Assembly (NCBI GenBank): GCA_020446675.1
Contig: JAGREE010000005.1
Coordinates: forward strand, 26,637-90,636
Length of the DNA stretch: 64,000 nt
From: Alphaproteobacteria bacterium
GTDB taxonomy: Bacteria > Pseudomonadota > Alphaproteobacteria > Sphingomonadales > Emcibacteraceae
Direction: 5' to 3'
How positions within the stretch are numbered: position 1 is the stretch's first letter; the number at the start of each line of letters is the position of its first letter. The translations under genes were made by a program, and so were the position numbers. Positions 19,572 to 27,472 of the stretch are shown in pieces. The notes under the pieces are model-generated. The model saw only the letters and a program-made list of their open reading frames with translations, did not search any database and was not told where the DNA came from.

Positions 19572-19705
19572 AGTTCACAAAATATAGGGAGGTTTCATAT
19601 CTTGGGGAGATTATGAAACAGTGATGGGCCGAAAAGGGGGAGGATGCGGCACCACCACGAACTGAAATAATTAAAGAATTACTCAGCGATGTTTCTCAAC
19701 ATCTG
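19543..19705 (-). ncRNA. Candidate sRNA with repeated anti-Shine-Dalgarno motifs
   Basis: No protein-coding frame explains 19545-19815. Read on the minus strand, the RNA would have a 5' hairpin (arms 19680-19686 and 19703-19709, with an inner ATGTT/AACAT stem), a U-rich single strand, CCTCCCCC (19636-19642), a hairpin with stem GTTTCAT/ATGAAAC (19613-19619 with 19592-19598) and inner ATCT/AGAT displaying CCCCA in its loop, CCTCCC (about 19587-19592), then the terminator. C-rich loops of this type are the seed of AbcR and related alphaproteobacterial sRNAs. The 5' end is inferred from the -10 box. The alternative is a 3' UTR of lysR. Confidence 0.6.
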
Positions 19706-19711
19706 AGTAAA

Positions 19712-19740
19712 GTTATAGCCGATTGTTTTTGGAATGAGTA
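19712..19740 (-). promoter_or_regulatory. Candidate activator-dependent promoter of the sRNA
   Basis: On the minus strand TATAAC (19712-19717) is a good -10 element. At 17 bp spacing the -35 position (19735-19740) reads TACTCA, which is poor. A poor -35 with a good -10 fits a promoter that needs an activator. The predicted start is near 19705. Confidence 0.45.
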
Positions 19741-19761
19741 CCTAGCAAAAACTCGTTGCTC

Positions 19762-19780
19762 CTATGCAAAAATTGCATAG
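19762..19780. promoter_or_regulatory. Candidate LysR-type operator (T-N11-A palindrome)
   Basis: CTATGCAA-AAA-TTGCATAG is a perfect 8 bp inverted repeat and contains T-N11-A, the generic LysR-type recognition motif. Its centre (19771) is about 66 bp upstream of the predicted sRNA start, the classical recognition-site position. It lies 36 bases after the lysR stop codon. Confidence 0.55.
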
Positions 19781-19815
19781 CTAATGCCTTATTTAGGACA
19801 TTATGTTAGATTATA

Positions 19816-20700
19816 CTAAAATCTTGAGTGTTTGAATTCCTCAATTATAAAGTCCCTAAACGCAGAGATTCTCTGAGATTTCCTTAGTTCCTGAGTATAT
19901 ACAAAATACGCTGGAAATTCATGTGTCTGTGTATCAGCAAGTATTCGTAACACATTTGTAGACCCCTGAACCAGATAATCGGGAAGTGAGCCGACGCCAA
20001 GCCCGGACTTAATTGCCTGTAACATACCATAAATATTATTAACTTCTAGAATCGGTGTTCGTTTTTGTGTTGCACCAGCTTCAAGAATCCAATCAATATT
20101 TTCAATGGGGCTGTTGGTTATGTCGCCATATGTGATCAGCCGATGATGGTCAAGTTCCGCAAGCGACCGTGGACGACCGTATTTATTAAGATAATCTGGC
20201 GATGCATAAATATTATAATGAAATGTACCGATCTGTTTTTGTATCAGATCCAGATGCTCCGATGGATGAAAACGGATTGCCACATCGGCCTGTCGGGTAA
20301 ACAAATCAAAATCACTGTCACCGATTAACATCTGTACCTGTATATCCGGATATTTATTTATAAATTTCCAGATATTATTCATCATCCAGGTTGATCCGAA
20401 AGAGTTGGTCGTGGTTATTTTAAGTTTCCCTCTTGGGCTTTCTGTCCCTTCAAGAATTTTTTGTTCTGTAACATGAATTTTTGAAACAACTTCTCTTGTT
20501 GTCTCAAATAATGATTCCCCTTCATCGGTTAGGATAAGTCCACGTGCGTGGCGATTAAATAACGAAGTCTGAAGACTGTCTTCAAGGGTACGGATTTGAC
20601 GGCTGATAGCTGACTGACTTAAGCCAAGTGTGTCACCGGCACGCGTAAAACTACCAGCGGTAGCGACCGCATGGAATATGCGAAGTTTATCCCAATCCAT
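19816..20700 (-). CDS. LysR-type regulator, LsrB/VtlR-like
   Basis: Transcription regulator with an N-terminal winged helix-turn-helix (residues about 1-60; the start DWDKLRIFHAVA is characteristic of the LsrB/VtlR group) and a LysR substrate-binding domain (about 90-290). It lies directly downstream of trxB on the same strand, as lsrB does in rhizobia. LsrB/VtlR proteins control oxidative stress, envelope functions and, in Brucella, an AbcR-type sRNA. This protein has no cysteine at all, so thiol-based redox sensing as proposed for Sinorhizobium LsrB is not possible. Orthology is inferred from sequence start and context. Confidence 0.85.
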   Translation of the reverse strand: MDWDKLRIFHAVATAGSFTRAGDTLGLSQSAISRQIRTLEDSLQTSLFNRHARGLILTDEGESLFETTREVVSKIHVTEQKILEGTESPRGKLKITTTNSFGSTWMMNNIWKFINKYPDIQVQMLIGDSDFDLFTRQADVAIRFHPSEHLDLIQKQIGTFHYNIYASPDYLNKYGRPRSLAELDHHRLITYGDITNSPIENIDWILEAGATQKRTPILEVNNIYGMLQAIKSGLGVGSLPDYLVQGSTNVLRILADTQTHEFPAYFVYTQELRKSQRISAFRDFIIEEFKHSRF

Positions 20701-20787
20701 GGATAGTCTCCCTTATATTTTGCCATTAATAGCCTTGGATATTCCGTTATCTCTCTCAGAACATCCATTATAAGGCTTTATTATTTA

Positions 20788-21735
20788 TTATTCATTCTCA
20801 GCTATAAAGCGTTCTGCTTCAAGTGCGGCCATACAGCCCATACCTGCGGCAGTAACGGCTTGTCTGTATTTCTCATCCGTGACATCACCTGCTGCATAAA
20901 CACCGGGAATATTGGTTATAGTGCTATCCGGTGCCGTATTGATATACCCGCGTTCATTAATATCAATTTTTCCTGTAAAAAGTGACGTTGCCGGGGCGTG
21001 ACCAATGGCAATAAATACACCATGAACTGGAATTTCATTGGTCTCGCCTGTTTTTACATTTTTTACTCTTGCCGCTGTTACACCGCCCATTGGTGGCTCA
21101 TCGCCAAGAATTTCATCAATTTCATGATTCCAAAGGCATTCAATTTTTTCATTGGCAAATAAACGGTCCTGAAGAATTTTTTCTGATCGCAGTTCGTCGC
21201 GTCTGTGAACCAACGTTACTTTGGAAGCGAAGTTGGTTAGGAATATGGCTTCTTCGACCGCTGTGTTCCCACCACCGACGACGATAACGTCTTTCCCGCG
21301 GTAAAAGAAACCGTCGCAGGTTGCACAAGCGGATACGCCAGTCCCCTGAAATTTTGTCTCCGATGGCAGCCCAAGCCATTTTGCCTGTGCGCCCGTTGCA
21401 ATTATGACCGTATCCCCGATATACGTATCACCACTATCGCCCTTGCAGACAAAAGGTCGTTTCGAAAAATCAACATCGCTAATGAAATCAGAAATTATGG
21501 TTGTTTCAACATGTTCGGCCTGTGCTTTCATTTGTTCCATAAGCCATGGACCCTGTATGGCCTCAGCAAAGCCCGGATAATTTTCTACATCAGTCGTAAT
21601 TGTAAGTTGTCCACCTGGTTCCATACCCTGAACAATTATGGGTTTTAAATTTGCCCTTGCAGCATAGATTGCAGCAGTATAGCCAGCAGGGCCGGACCCA
21701 ATAATAAGGACTTTAGTGCGATGTTCAGTTGCCAT
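20788..21735 (-). CDS. trxB: Thioredoxin reductase
   Basis: FAD/NADPH enzyme that reduces thioredoxin in the cytosol. FAD-binding GSGPAGYTAA is near residue 13, the redox-active pair is Cys137-Ala-Thr-Cys140, the NADPH loop is GGGNTAVEEA, and the C-terminal FAD motif is GVYAAGDV. The length of 315 is standard. It is followed by lysR with an 87-base gap on the same strand, the conserved trxB-lysR pair of alphaproteobacteria. Confidence 0.98.
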   Translation of the reverse strand: MATEHRTKVLIIGSGPAGYTAAIYAARANLKPIIVQGMEPGGQLTITTDVENYPGFAEAIQGPWLMEQMKAQAEHVETTIISDFISDVDFSKRPFVCKGDSGDTYIGDTVIIATGAQAKWLGLPSETKFQGTGVSACATCDGFFYRGKDVIVVGGGNTAVEEAIFLTNFASKVTLVHRRDELRSEKILQDRLFANEKIECLWNHEIDEILGDEPPMGGVTAARVKNVKTGETNEIPVHGVFIAIGHAPATSLFTGKIDINERGYINTAPDSTITNIPGVYAAGDVTDEKYRQAVTAAGMGCMAALEAERFIAENE

Positions 21736-21796
21736 AAATGAAAGCTCCAGAATTAGTATGTAATATTCATAAATTTTGTTGGTCTCTTATGGCACG

Positions 21797-21826
21797 AAAA
21801 AACCGGACTGTGAAGTCCGGTTTTTA
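21797..21826 (-). terminator. Intrinsic terminator after dsbA
   Basis: AAAACCGGACT and AGTCCGGTTTT form an 11 bp stem with a GTGA loop; six A on the left supply the U-run for minus-strand transcripts coming from dsbA. It separates the bepA-dsbA unit from trxB-lysR. Confidence 0.88.
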
Positions 21827-21849
21827 TAAATTTATAATCATTCTAAAAA

Positions 21850-22596
21850 TTACATTTTTTGTGTTTCACGCACCTTTTCAATAACTTCTTTTAAGTGCTC
21901 GTAAGGGACGTAACCGGCTATGATCTGATCACCAATGACAAAGCCTGGTGTGCCTGAAATTCCAATATTCTGAACCAGATATTTAGTCTTTGTTATATTG
22001 CTTTCTATTTCAGGATCTTTCATATCCTGCTTTAATTTTTCTTCGTCAAGACCGGCATCTTGGGCAATTTTCATCACTAGATCTTCTGTTAGTGCGCGTT
22101 TATTCTTCATCATGGCATTATGGAATTCCATAAATTTCCCTTGCTTCATTGCCGCCATTGCGGCTGCAGAGGCATAATTTGATGATTCTGCAAGAATAGG
22201 GAGTTCCTTATAAATCACTTTTAAATTCTTATCTTCATCAAGCAGCTTGCTCAGAATGCTGGGGACCTGTTTGCAATAACCGCAATTATAATCGTAAAAT
22301 TCAACCAAAGTAACATCACCGTCTTTATTTCCGGCAACATAACTATAACCGTCATTATAAAGCTGATCATGAGCATCCAATAGCATGCTTGCGTTCTGGC
22401 GTTTGCGAAGAACGTTTACGGCTTCCGGGATGATTTCCGGATTTTCAAGAATATAATTACGGATTAGCGTATTAATTTCTTCCTTTTGAGCATCGTTAAA
22501 TGATGTGCCGCTTTGCTGTGCGTTTCCGAACAGGGTAAATAATCCTGCTGAAACGATGACCAGCATTATTGCGGCGATCAATTTTGGAAATCTCAT
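21850..22596 (-). CDS. DsbA-like periplasmic thiol-disulfide oxidoreductase
   Basis: Thioredoxin-fold protein acting in the periplasm on disulfide formation or isomerisation. A signal peptide covers about residues 1-26. The active site is Cys105-Gly-Tyr-Cys108 and the cis-proline loop is GTPGF near residue 213. An N-terminal helical region (about 35-85) resembles the Com1/ScsC/BdbD type rather than classical E. coli DsbA, so chaperone-like or isomerase roles are possible. It follows the BepA-like protease after 3 bases and is co-transcribed with it. Confidence 0.9.
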   Translation of the reverse strand: MRFPKLIAAIMLVIVSAGLFTLFGNAQQSGTSFNDAQKEEINTLIRNYILENPEIIPEAVNVLRKRQNASMLLDAHDQLYNDGYSYVAGNKDGDVTLVEFYDYNCGYCKQVPSILSKLLDEDKNLKVIYKELPILAESSNYASAAAMAAMKQGKFMEFHNAMMKNKRALTEDLVMKIAQDAGLDEEKLKQDMKDPEIESNITKTKYLVQNIGISGTPGFVIGDQIIAGYVPYEHLKEVIEKVRETQKM

Positions 22597-22599
22597 ACC

Positions 22600-24033
22600 C
22601 TAACTCCTATTTCTTTCTTTTTGGCGTTCTGCTTTTTCTTTTTGTTCCTGTTCCTGCTGATCTCTCTCCTGTTTATCCATATTTGTCTGGCTAGCCATCA
22701 TAATATCCTGGGCTTTAAACCAGTTTGGAGAGTTCTTAGGAAGTAAGTCTACAGCTTTCTTAGCATTTATCATAGCACCTCTAATATTACCAGTAAGTAA
22801 AAAATGTTGAGCTGTAGAGTAATGTGTCATCGCTTCATCATTTTTCCTATGGTAGGCAATTGAGGCTTCTTTCCAGCTAAAACTGTCATTAGGCTCTTCT
22901 CTAAGCACGATTTCAAGATTGCTGATTGCTTCATCAAGATATGTGTCATTTTCGGTGCTTATAAGGGATCGTGCATATGACATGCGGATTAAGGTTGAAG
23001 ACGGTAAATTCTCTACTGCCTTTTTATAGGGTTCAAGTGATTCTTCCACTCTCCCGTCTTCAAATAAAATTTGTCCTTTTGTTTCCTGAAAGTAAGGATT
23101 ATCAGGAAATTCATTTATAAGTGAATCAATTTCAGCCAGTGCCAGTTTTATCTGCTTACTTCTTTGATAGCCGAACGTGCGGGCATAACGTGCATTGACG
23201 CTTTGATCACTAAGAGGGTATTTTACCAATGTTGCCTGCAAGGGTTTAATATAACCATATAATTTCGCCTGTAATCTGAGAAACTCTTTTTCAAGTTCAG
23301 GATCTGTTTTTACATCGTAAAATGGGGACGCTTTTACCCTTTCCTCAACGCGCTCTATACGGTCTGAGGTTAAAGGATGAGTACTTGCGTAAGGATCTTG
23401 GTATCTCTCTGGGACGAGGTCCTGGTCACCGAGAATTTCAAAAAATTCAATGAGACCTTTTCCAGACTGTCCCATTTTATCCAGAATTGTAAGGGCTGAC
23501 TGATCAGCTGATGATTCTTGTGTTCGACTGAAACGCAGCAGTGTCCGATAGCCAACCTGCTGCCCGCCCATCATAATTGCCATTCCGGCATCTGCGGAGC
23601 CCGCTGCCATTGCAGCAACACCTAGTAACAACCCCATGAGGCTGTATGCGGTCATTTGAGACATGCCTTCACTAAATCTTGAAAGATGGCCACCTTTAAT
23701 ATGACCTGTTTCATGGGCAATGACCCCGATAACCTGATTTGTATTTTGTGCCGCAAGCAGAAGACCGGAATTAATGAACACATTCTGACCACCCATGACA
23801 AAGGCATTGATTGAACTGTCATCAAGAAGATAAGTTTCAACTGCATTTGGCTCAAGGTCGGCTGCTTTAAAAATTGGTTCTGTAATGTCTCTTATGATCT
23901 GCTCAATTTCAGCATCCCGTAAAATGGAAAGTCCACGCTCTTTTGCAAATGTAATATTTGTCATAGTGAAGCTGTAAATAAGCGTCACAACAAATAGTCT
24001 GTGTAGTACACCCTTAATGGTTCTAATAATCAT
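22600..24033 (-). CDS. BepA-like M48 metalloprotease with TPR repeats
   Basis: Periplasmic zinc protease of outer-membrane quality control; BepA degrades stalled LptD and BamA substrates. It has a signal sequence (about 1-30), an M48 domain with HETGH (His107, Glu108, His111) and a downstream ESSADQ glutamate ligand, a small hydrophobic patch rich in Met/Gly/Ala after the active site, and C-terminal TPR-like helices (about 300-440). The last ~30 residues are a charged Gln/Glu/Lys tail. It is co-transcribed with dsbA, which fits a joint envelope role. Confidence 0.88.
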   Translation of the reverse strand: MIIRTIKGVLHRLFVVTLIYSFTMTNITFAKERGLSILRDAEIEQIIRDITEPIFKAADLEPNAVETYLLDDSSINAFVMGGQNVFINSGLLLAAQNTNQVIGVIAHETGHIKGGHLSRFSEGMSQMTAYSLMGLLLGVAAMAAGSADAGMAIMMGGQQVGYRTLLRFSRTQESSADQSALTILDKMGQSGKGLIEFFEILGDQDLVPERYQDPYASTHPLTSDRIERVEERVKASPFYDVKTDPELEKEFLRLQAKLYGYIKPLQATLVKYPLSDQSVNARYARTFGYQRSKQIKLALAEIDSLINEFPDNPYFQETKGQILFEDGRVEESLEPYKKAVENLPSSTLIRMSYARSLISTENDTYLDEAISNLEIVLREEPNDSFSWKEASIAYHRKNDEAMTHYSTAQHFLLTGNIRGAMINAKKAVDLLPKNSPNWFKAQDIMMASQTNMDKQERDQQEQEQKEKAERQKERNRS

Positions 24034-24140
24034 TTGCCAAGTCTATTCTTAAAGGCCTGTTTCGTCAATTGCAGCTCCATATATTCATTAACGGCTTAAT
24101 GGAGAATGAACATAATGGTATTTCAGAATTGTGACAAAAT

Positions 24141-24170
24141 TAAAGCCCGAATAAAGTTTCGGGCTTTAAT
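24141..24170 (-). terminator. Terminator after rne
   Basis: AAAGCCCGAA and TTCGGGCTTT form a 10 bp stem with a short loop. On the minus strand the following TTTAATTTTG is a broken U-tract. It lies 13 bases after the rne stop codon. Confidence 0.7.
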
Positions 24171-24182
24171 GTAATGAATGGC

Positions 24183-26960
24183 TTATCTGGACCACCAGCC
24201 TTTTTTCTTTGGTTTGACTTCAACTGGTGCTGTATTTGCTACTGAAACAGCTTCTTTATCAGGAATGGGGGCTGTCTCACTCGCTGTTTCTGTTTTTTTA
24301 GTGGTTCTTTTTCTGGGGCTTCTTGCTGGTTTCTTTTCAGTCTGGCTTTCTTCATTGGCCTCAGATTTATCCTCAACTGACTTTTTACGTGCACGTGGTG
24401 CCCGTTTAGGTTTTGGCTTTACTTCCTCTTTTGCCGCTGCTGTTTCAGAAACTTCGGCTAATTGCTTATTCTGATCGGTATTTTCTTCCTTTTTATCGTC
24501 GTCCTGAACTTTTCTTTTTTGACGTGGCTTAGGGTTTGTTTTAGCTTCTTCCTTAATTTCCTGTTTATCGGTAACGTCCGCAGTTACAGTTTTCGTTTCA
24601 TCGGAAAGATCTTTGTCGCTTTTACTATTTGATTCATCAGTCTTGTTTTCGATTTTATTATCAAAGTCACGTCTTTTCCCCCGTCTTGGACGGCGTTTGC
24701 GGCGCGGGCGATCATGGTCTTCTTCCCCTAATACAGAATTTTCATCCGGCTCGTTTGTAGGAAGGTTACTTTTATTTTGCGAAGGTTTTCTTCTTCTTCT
24801 GCGTCGTTTTGATTTTTCGTTGTTTGTTTCGTTATTTGCTTCTTTATTTGTTTCTTTATTTGTTTCTTTAGGGGTGACGTCTTCTTCCGTTACATCAATC
24901 AGTTTATTGACATCGTGTCCTAGCCTTAAAGAGTCATTTCTGTTTTGCAGAGTGCCGGAAGGCTTGCCTGATTTATCCATGCGGTAAGCAGATGCGGTCA
25001 GATCATTATCAATGGCAATTGTAACGCTGAATTTATTCCGCTTTTCAAGGCTGATTAGATTTTCTCTTTTATTATTAAGAAGATATATAGCAACTCTTGA
25101 AGGAAGATAGACGGTAAAATGGGAATTGTTACTTCGGCTGCCTTCTTCTTCAATAATTCTTAATATATGAAGGCTCTGTGATTCAACAGATCTTAATACA
25201 CCGCTGCCTTCGCAATGCGGGCAGGGGGTTGTGCTTGATTCAAGCACGCCGACCCTTAATCTCTGTCTTGACATTTCCATCAGGCCAAAAGAACTGATCC
25301 TTCCTACCTGAATGCGGGCACGGTCAGCTTTTAGACAATCCTTCATTTTTCTTTCAACAGCCCGGTTATTCCGGTTCTCTTCCATGTCGATAAAATCAAT
25401 GACAACGAGCCCTGCCATATCCCTTAATTTTAACTGACGGGCAATTTCCTCAGCTGCTTCAAGATTTGTTTTAAGCGCCGTTTCCTCGATATTATGTTCT
25501 TTTGTTGCTCTTCCTGAGTTTACATCAATCGAAACCAATGCTTCCGTCGGGTTTATAACAATATAACCTCCAGATTTTAGTTGTGCTGTCGGGCTATACA
25601 TGGAATCGAGATGAGCTTCCACTTTATAGCGCTGAAAAAGCGGAATTGGATCAACATAATGATGGATTTTCTTGGCATGGCTGGGCATTAACATGCTCAT
25701 GAAATTTTTTGCTGTTTTATATCCTCTTTCCCCTTCAACCAGTATTTCACTGATGTCTCTGGTATAAAGATCACGAATGCTGCGCTTGATCAGGTTGCCT
25801 TCTTCATAAATCTGCGTTGGAGCAATAGATTTAAGTGTAAGTTCTCGGATCGCATCCCACATTCGTTTAAGATAATCATAATCACGTTTAATTTCCAATT
25901 TGGTGCGGTCACTGCCCGCTGTGCGGATGATACAGGCATGCCCCTTAGGCATATTTAGCTCTGATAGAATATTTTTTAGCTTTTTGCGGTCTTTGACATT
26001 GGCTATTTTACGACTAACGCCACCACCGTGAAGTGTATTTGGCATAAGTACACAATAACGGCCGGGTAGAGAAAGATAAGTTGTGAGGGCAGCACCCTTA
26101 TTACCGCGTTCTTCTTTAACAACCTGTATAAGAATAATCTGGTTTTTCTTAATCACTTCCTGAATTTTATATTTATAGCGCAGACGTTTTGCCATTTTAA
26201 TGCGTAAACGTTCTTCTTCTTCTTCCTCAGAGGGGGAATTAACCTCTTCATGGCTTTCAATGGCCAAATCACCATTTTCTATAAATTCATCATCTGTAAA
26301 TTCATTTTCATCATGACCGTGATCATGATTATGATCGTCATCATCATCATGTTCTTCAGCATTATTAGCATCATCAGCAAGTTCTTCTGTAATAACATCA
26401 TCAGCTTTTGTTGATTCAGCTTTCGTATTAGATTTTTTTCTGCGGGGTTTGCGTTTGGCTGCTAGATCTTTTTCATTATCTTCCGGCTCAACTTTCTTTT
26501 CAGAATTTTCGTCAGTTTCCTGAATATCACTGACAATTAATTCTCCAGCATCATCAGTTTTCTCAACATGATTTTCAGTGTCGCTTTCGCTGTGCCTTCT
26601 GCGGGGGCGTCTTCTTCTCTTTTTTGGTTTTTCCTGTTGTTCTTTAGCTTCAACTTCAAAAAGATCAACATTGGCTGCTGCTTCTTCCGCGATTAATGCT
26701 TCGCGGTCAGCAACCGGGATTTGATAATAATCAGGGTGAATTTCACTAAAGGCCAGAAATCCATGACGATTTCCACCGTAATCCACAAATGCGGCTTGCA
26801 GTGAAGGTTCGACACGAGTTACTTTCGCTAGGTAAATGCTGCCTTTTAATTGCTTTTTAGAGGAACTTTCATAATCAAAGTCCTCCACTCGATTTCCGTC
26901 GACGATGGCCACACGGGTCTCTTCCTGGTGGGAGGCGTCGATTAACATACGTATTGACAT
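24183..26960 (-). CDS. rne: Ribonuclease E
   Basis: Endoribonuclease and degradosome scaffold. The catalytic half has an S1 domain split by an insert of roughly 170 residues (about 105-270), which is acidic and includes a His/Asp-rich run (26315-26355). After it come the RNase E/G core with DFIDMEE metal site and the CPHCEGSG zinc link. The C-terminal half is low-complexity, Lys/Arg/Glu-rich, with tandem K-E-T-N-type repeats (24815-24875), and would bind RNA and partners. Start: ATG 26960 has GGAG 7 bases upstream; the upstream GTG at 26975 overlaps that ribosome site. The length of 925 fits alphaproteobacteria. Confidence 0.96.
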   Translation of the reverse strand: MSIRMLIDASHQEETRVAIVDGNRVEDFDYESSSKKQLKGSIYLAKVTRVEPSLQAAFVDYGGNRHGFLAFSEIHPDYYQIPVADREALIAEEAAANVDLFEVEAKEQQEKPKKRRRRPRRRHSESDTENHVEKTDDAGELIVSDIQETDENSEKKVEPEDNEKDLAAKRKPRRKKSNTKAESTKADDVITEELADDANNAEEHDDDDDHNHDHGHDENEFTDDEFIENGDLAIESHEEVNSPSEEEEEERLRIKMAKRLRYKYKIQEVIKKNQIILIQVVKEERGNKGAALTTYLSLPGRYCVLMPNTLHGGGVSRKIANVKDRKKLKNILSELNMPKGHACIIRTAGSDRTKLEIKRDYDYLKRMWDAIRELTLKSIAPTQIYEEGNLIKRSIRDLYTRDISEILVEGERGYKTAKNFMSMLMPSHAKKIHHYVDPIPLFQRYKVEAHLDSMYSPTAQLKSGGYIVINPTEALVSIDVNSGRATKEHNIEETALKTNLEAAEEIARQLKLRDMAGLVVIDFIDMEENRNNRAVERKMKDCLKADRARIQVGRISSFGLMEMSRQRLRVGVLESSTTPCPHCEGSGVLRSVESQSLHILRIIEEEGSRSNNSHFTVYLPSRVAIYLLNNKRENLISLEKRNKFSVTIAIDNDLTASAYRMDKSGKPSGTLQNRNDSLRLGHDVNKLIDVTEEDVTPKETNKETNKEANNETNNEKSKRRRRRRKPSQNKSNLPTNEPDENSVLGEEDHDRPRRKRRPRRGKRRDFDNKIENKTDESNSKSDKDLSDETKTVTADVTDKQEIKEEAKTNPKPRQKRKVQDDDKKEENTDQNKQLAEVSETAAAKEEVKPKPKRAPRARKKSVEDKSEANEESQTEKKPARSPRKRTTKKTETASETAPIPDKEAVSVANTAPVEVKPKKKGWWSR

Positions 26961-27472
26961 ATAAATATTCTCCACTCAAAAAACCGCTCGAGCTATTATG
27001 GTCATTTACTGCCATAAAGCGTGCAGGTTTTTGGTTTGTTGTTTTTAATAATTTTTGGGGCAATGCATTAAAAGACTTAGGAAAGAGAACAAATACGCCA
27101 TTATCACCAAAGGTTTTTTCCTTTGATGCTGGGTGACTACTCTTGCTGCTTTTAATGCTTGAATTCATAATTTTTTTATCAAACTTGTTTTTGGTTTGAT
27201 TGTAATCTCTATTCTTTTTTCTTTTTCTTATAAGTATTTCTTATAAAGCCTAATCATCACATTGATTTTCAGCATCGTATTTTCGATCATTTCTTACGCG
27301 TCAATACGACTGGATTATAACATAATAAACATGTTGACGATAAACAACTGAAAATAACAAAAATTAAAAAATACTTTTTGAAATCATTATTTTATATTAG
27401 AAATGTTAATAAATATTAACCAATGTCCTGTATTTTGTTATGTATAGGCAACTGAATACGAAGATAATTAGG
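26961..27472. other. Long intergenic region between divergent rne and amiC
   Basis: About 510 bases without a convincing gene; short frames here lack conserved features. On the minus strand TATAAT (27314-27319) is a likely rne -10 box with a weak -35, which would give rne a leader of about 340 nt. Inside the leader are inverted repeats TTATAAG/CTTATAA (27228-27246) and TCAAAC/GTTTGA (27180-27200). Long rne leaders are used for autoregulation in E. coli. TTGACG at 27334 on the plus strand may belong to an amiC promoter, but no good -10 follows. Confidence 0.4.

Noticed and set aside
19608..19624. Plus-strand mini-frame with a good ribosome site (GGGGAG before ATG AAA CAG TGA)
   Set aside because: Only three codons; the GGGGAG is the complement of the C-rich motif of the minus-strand RNA, which explains it better.
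24815..24875. Tandem repeat array as a possible CRISPR or VNTR
   Set aside because: It is a short in-frame repeat coding for Lys/Glu/Thr/Asn in the rne tail; no spacer structure.
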